Shown one piece after another: positions 60,195 to 64,000 of a DNA stretch of 64,000 nt; positions within the stretch are counted from its first letter, which is position 1, and each line of letters opens with the position of its first letter. The DNA comes from Arctopsyche grandis (Eukaryota > Arthropoda > Insecta > Trichoptera > Hydropsychidae), in NCBI RefSeq assembly GCF_051622035.1, contig NC_135358.1:23192501-23256500 (forward strand). The letters are read 5' to 3'. The notes below the pieces were generated by a model that saw only the letters and a program-made list of their open reading frames with translations, was not told where the DNA came from and did no database searches. The position numbers were made by a program, and so were the translations under genes.

Positions 60195-61586
60195 TACATA
60201 TGTATATACATACATACCTACATGCCTACGTAGTTATGCAAATGGATATCAGAGGGGCTAAGAAAGCTTTTGTATGATATCCAAGAGGATGTACATAGAC
60301 TCTTAATGTGCGCGCGCAGAATACGGGAGGAAAAGCCTGTTCCTCTTGTTGCTGTTGTACCCTGCTCGCGCAAATTAAGTGAGTATGTACATGAGTATGT
60401 ACCGTTTACCATGCACCCTTTATTTTGATCTTTCGACTTAAGATATTTCGATTTTCGATCTTTGCCTTCCGATATTTGTGTTTTCTGTAATTTAAAATTC
60501 TGGCTCGTCACGTAGACCCGTACAAACATATCGAATATTTACATAGTACATCGAATATTTTATATATTGTTTATGATTGCTATTTGTATTGTGTGTCCTT
60601 TCTATTCTTTGGGATGTTATCGAGGAAATATATTTTTTTATAGTCTGGCTTTTCCGTATGAGTAACGTTTAAGTAATTTTTTTCTCGCCCTCACTTTTGT
60701 TGTTACGTACAAAGTGCTCGAAAGACCCTTCGAAGTTAAGTCGAATATTTACTTAAGCTCGGCTTAAATCTATTGTATCGAATGACTGAGGAAAAAAAAG
60801 GGCTCAATGCGAGGTTCTTGCGGGCGTGCGTTAGGGAGTGTGTGTGTGTGTGTGTCTGAATTTAGCCCTCTCGTGTAGTTTTTCGTTTAATGTCCACAGG
60901 GAGGGAAAAAAGGTTGTAATGGAGCAAACGATCCAACTTTGCCTTCAATTTGGACTTGTGATTTGATTTTTCCTTGCCTATTTTTTCTAGATAAATTATA
61001 TGCGGCTGTTGTAATTATTAATAATTTATTGGAATTTGTTTTAATTTTTCTCGTAATTTTGTTATTCTTTTTTTTAAATAATATTAAACAATAATGCGCC
61101 TTTGTTGTTTTTTTTATTTATAGAAAATTTCATTTTTCACGCAATAATATTCTTTTGTTTTTTTTACAGAAATTTTATTTGTTACATCGAGAAAGTTAGC
61201 ACTATGCATGTATGTATGTATATGTAAATATATTATGCAAACTGAATCGATTGAAGAACTTTGAACTTGTGAGAAGCCACGCTAGATATCCGTGATCATC
61301 AAATCTACATATATGTACGTAAATTTTGGAAACTGATAGCTTTTTGTTAAAGTATGTATGGTTGTCCGATTTATTTATAATAGCAAATACTTTTTTCTAG
61401 AAACCGAACGCACGAAGACAGTTGATGACTCTTTAGAGGTAGTCTACATTAAGCAAAAGAAAATGTTTCGGCAGATTGGTGAAATGTATGGATATATATA
61501 TGCCTAAGGAAATTCAATTTAGGAATGAAATCTTCGTTTGATAAAACACAATTTAGGTATGAATAACTAATTCATCAGTGTATAGA
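60195..61586. other. Stretch without recognisable gene
   Basis: AT-rich with a (GT)n tract near 60,838-60,856. The 103-aa minus frame at 60,529-60,218 has no recognisable domain. Confidence 0.45.
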
Positions 61587-61588
61587 TA

Positions 61589-62903
61589 CAGCTGTGGACA
61601 AATGTATTAACCACTAAAAATAGTTATGACCGAAAATAATCGGGTATTAGAAACAGCCACATCGGGTATTAGTAACAGCATTGCATCTTACTAGCAATTC
61701 CTCTATTGTTTAATCAAGGTTTCTCTTCTTTGGTTACTTATTATTTAAAAAAATACGAAATTGTTGATTTTACGCTAATTAGTGTTTCGAGAGAAGTGGT
61801 TGCGTCACGTTGTCTTATCGTCCCTTTTTTTTGATTTGGTGAAGGGAACAAATCTCAAATCATTTTAATATATTTTCAAGGGTCGAAATAAATAAAAAAA
61901 ACTCCAAACAACTTAAATTATGTGCGGTCCAAACGACATGTAAATGATACAGTGAGATTGGTTCTATATAAAAATTATGAAAAACGGGAAGAATATCGAA
62001 GAGAGTACGGTGTTACGATCTTATTATAACGACCACGTCTTTCAAAATCCCAAAAGCGAACCTTCTGAGACAGTTGGAGAAGTGAAAAAGGAATGATCTT
62101 GGGGTTGCATTTCAGAGTGACCTATTTGGGGAGTGGGGTTGCATTTCTGAGGCTGCTGTACAATGCTCTAGTTAGGAGTATCTTGGAATACTCCTCTATG
62201 ATCTGGAGTCCTTTAACCAAATCTCTATCTATCAAACTCGAACTTATCCAAAGACAATTTCTTCGGCTGCTTTATAAGGAGCAATATGGGATTTTCCCAT
62301 ATTTATTTCCTTTAAAATTCGTCATGGGTATGGTCGGCTATAGTTCTCTTGAACACAGGAGGAGTGTTGCCCTCATCAAGTTCTTGTTTTCCATATTTAG
62401 AGGTTTTATCTCCTGTCCGTCTATCCTGGCTGAGTTGGGCCTTCATGCTCCGGAGAGTTTGATATTGACCCGCCATCGCCCCTTTTTTCACACTCCTCTA
62501 GCTAGAACTGTGGCTTATAGCAATTCTCCCATTCCTCGTGGCCTCCGTTTCTTAAATTCACTGGATTGTGCTATTGACATTTGTCACATCTCTCGTCATT
62601 TTCTGCACCACTTCCTAGGCTACGGAGTTCGCGACCAATTAGAACTGTTGAGTTAGTTTGATCAGTTAAGAATTTTTAAGAATTTTTATGTCATGTTTAT
62701 TTATTTTTCTTTTCTTCTATTCATGTCTTTTTACTTGTATTTCATGTAGTTTTTTCCTTTTTGGAGCAATCTGTTAGACGAGTGTGCTAGATTAATTTAT
62801 GTATAATAAAATAAAAAAAAATTAAGATTTTCTTCATAAGACGTCTTATGGAAGCTCAAAACCATTGTTTACAAGTGGCCTAATACATTTGTCCACCACT
62901 GTG
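61589..62903. mobile_element. Decayed Tc1/mariner element interrupted by a LINE
   Basis: TA at 61,587-61,588 and 62,904-62,905. Ends CAGCTGTGGACAAATGTATT and, inverse, CACAGTGGTGGACAAATGTA are Tc1-like. The interior before 62,094 shows a degenerate DNA-binding-region trace (RPRLSKSQKRT) split by stops and frameshifts. The LINE at 62,094-62,823 divides it. Confidence 0.65.
62094..62823 (+). mobile_element. 5'-truncated LINE, C-terminal reverse-transcriptase region
   Basis: The frame to 62,656 (about 187 aa) reads YNALVRSILEYSSMIWSPLT, KLELIQRQFLRLLYKE, then LGLHAPESLILTRHRPFF, and ends FLGYGVRDQLELLS. This is the thumb/C-terminal part of a jockey/R1/CR1-like LINE. A 3' UTR and A-rich tail follow (AAAATAAAAAAAAATT). 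5' truncated and inactive. Confidence 0.82.
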
Positions 62904-63105
62904 TATCTCAATATTATGACAATGGTATTATATATTGGGTGTGTCAAACTAATTATAGCCGGGTACTTTGAATAGAACAAATTGACCTTGGGCAATCAAT
63001 TTATACGATTCTATGAATTAATCTTGTGTTGACAAGAAAGGTTCGCAAGTAACCCTAAAATTAGAAAAAAAATACATATTATAATCTTCAATGTTTTATG
63101 ATAAC

Positions 63106-63239
63106 TAAAGCCCGGACCCTGAGGGGGCTGTATATTATTCAAATGTTGTAAATGCATTGTTAAAGGTTTGCCGTACCGTTTTTTACAAAGGATTTACAAC
63201 AATTGAACAATAAACGGCACGCTTCCGGTCCTACCTCTA
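63106..63239. mobile_element. hAT-type MITE 'c', copy 3 (134 bp) with perfect 8-bp duplication
   Basis: TAAAGCCCGGACC to CCTACCTCTA; ATGATAAC on both sides (63,098-63,105; 63,240-63,247). Confidence 0.9.
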
Positions 63240-63247
63240 ATGATAAC

Positions 63248-64000
63248 TGTCATGGTGTGAAATTAAAAAAAAAAATTTAAATAGGTTCGAAACCCAAATG
63301 CAATACGTCAAGGGCTACATATGTATGGTGTGCGGACCGAAAGTTTGACATGCCATTGCTATGTATGTAAATATACATATGTATGCATACCTACATATAT
63401 AATACATATATGATCGATTTTAGTCGAAACAATCGTGTCAATGTACGCAATTTTCTAGGAAATTAATTCGAAACCAAAACGGAAACCAGAATTGCCACTA
63501 CATAGGCTATACCCGGGTATTGTACACGGTCTCGGGATCAGACGAGTACGGACACAATGGGGTCCATCTGGTTGCATTATCCTTCCGGTCCGGTGTTCGT
63601 TAATTATTAACGGGCACTTGTGCGGGCGCTCTGCCCCCTCAACTCTTCGGAACTTCTATACCTCCGCATCAAACCCATCCTCATTATGTGTATTATATGT
63701 ACGTATATATCCAAACCCAGTATTAGTATGTAGTCGTATCGGTGACGTGTGCGATTTAAAAACAAAATACATTCAGTTTTTTAGAGCTAACGTGACTAAT
63801 GTTATCTGTGCCGCGGGTTCGTACTTAAAATTGTTACATCAGCAGGTGTGAACAATGCTCACGTTACCCGTTGTACGTACATACATATGTACAATGTACA
63901 TACATACTATGTAGTATGTATGCTTACGATGTGGAGAACTTTTTGATCAAAGTGGACTATTTCCTTTGAACGATTTTACGAATGCTAATTAGATGTCAGG
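63248..64000. other. Right edge, no recognisable gene
   Basis: TACATA/TATGTA repeats (63,360-63,410; 63,878-63,922) and a 119-aa plus frame (63,492-63,851) of ordinary composition without a recognisable domain. Confidence 0.4.

Overview
This is a nuclear genome window from an insect. The evidence is AT-rich intergenic DNA, GT-AG introns in three genes whose proteins are of insect/animal type, CpG-rich 5' ends, and a dense, layered load of mobile elements (LINE, SINE, hAT, piggyBac, Tc1, PIF/Harbinger-like and Helitron-like). I do not assign an order.

Three multi-exon genes could be reconstructed exon by exon with consistent reading phase. (1) A widerborst-type B56-epsilon regulatory subunit of protein phosphatase 2A runs on the plus strand from 8,167 to 12,793 (8 coding exons, 463 aa), behind a GC-rich 5' region full of simple repeats. 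(2) A Prp39 pre-mRNA processing factor runs on the minus strand from 26,008 down to 20,378 (14 coding exons, 900 aa). A candidate extra 5' coding exon lies in a GC-rich block near 29.4 kb. (3) An ARID4 (RBBP1/hat-trick) chromatin protein runs on the plus strand from 35,154 to 50,056 (23 coding exons, 1,856 aa), with Tudor, RBB1NT-like, ARID and chromo-barrel modules in order. A short IQ-motif (calmodulin-binding) last exon of a fourth gene lies at about 2.2-2.46 kb.

The rest is intronic or intergenic sequence shaped by transposition. Between Prp39 and ARID4 (30-34.1 kb) palindromic MITEs are inserted inside one another, and several boundaries are fixed by target-site duplications visible in the sequence. 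ARID4 introns carry a 1.8 kb Helitron-like element, which contains a GC-rich minisatellite, and an aged hAT element with a LINE inside it. Downstream of ARID4 (50.7-64 kb) I see no host gene, only hAT, RTE, Tc1, SINE, Helitron-like and foldback remnants.

The three main proteins act in separate processes (phosphatase targeting, U1 snRNP-linked splicing, chromatin repression). I see no sign that their adjacency is functional. The most unusual material is the nested palindromic MITE stack, the Helitron-borne minisatellite whose unit resembles the element's own 3' subterminal motif, a possible alternative wdb terminal exon, and the large foldback at the left end.
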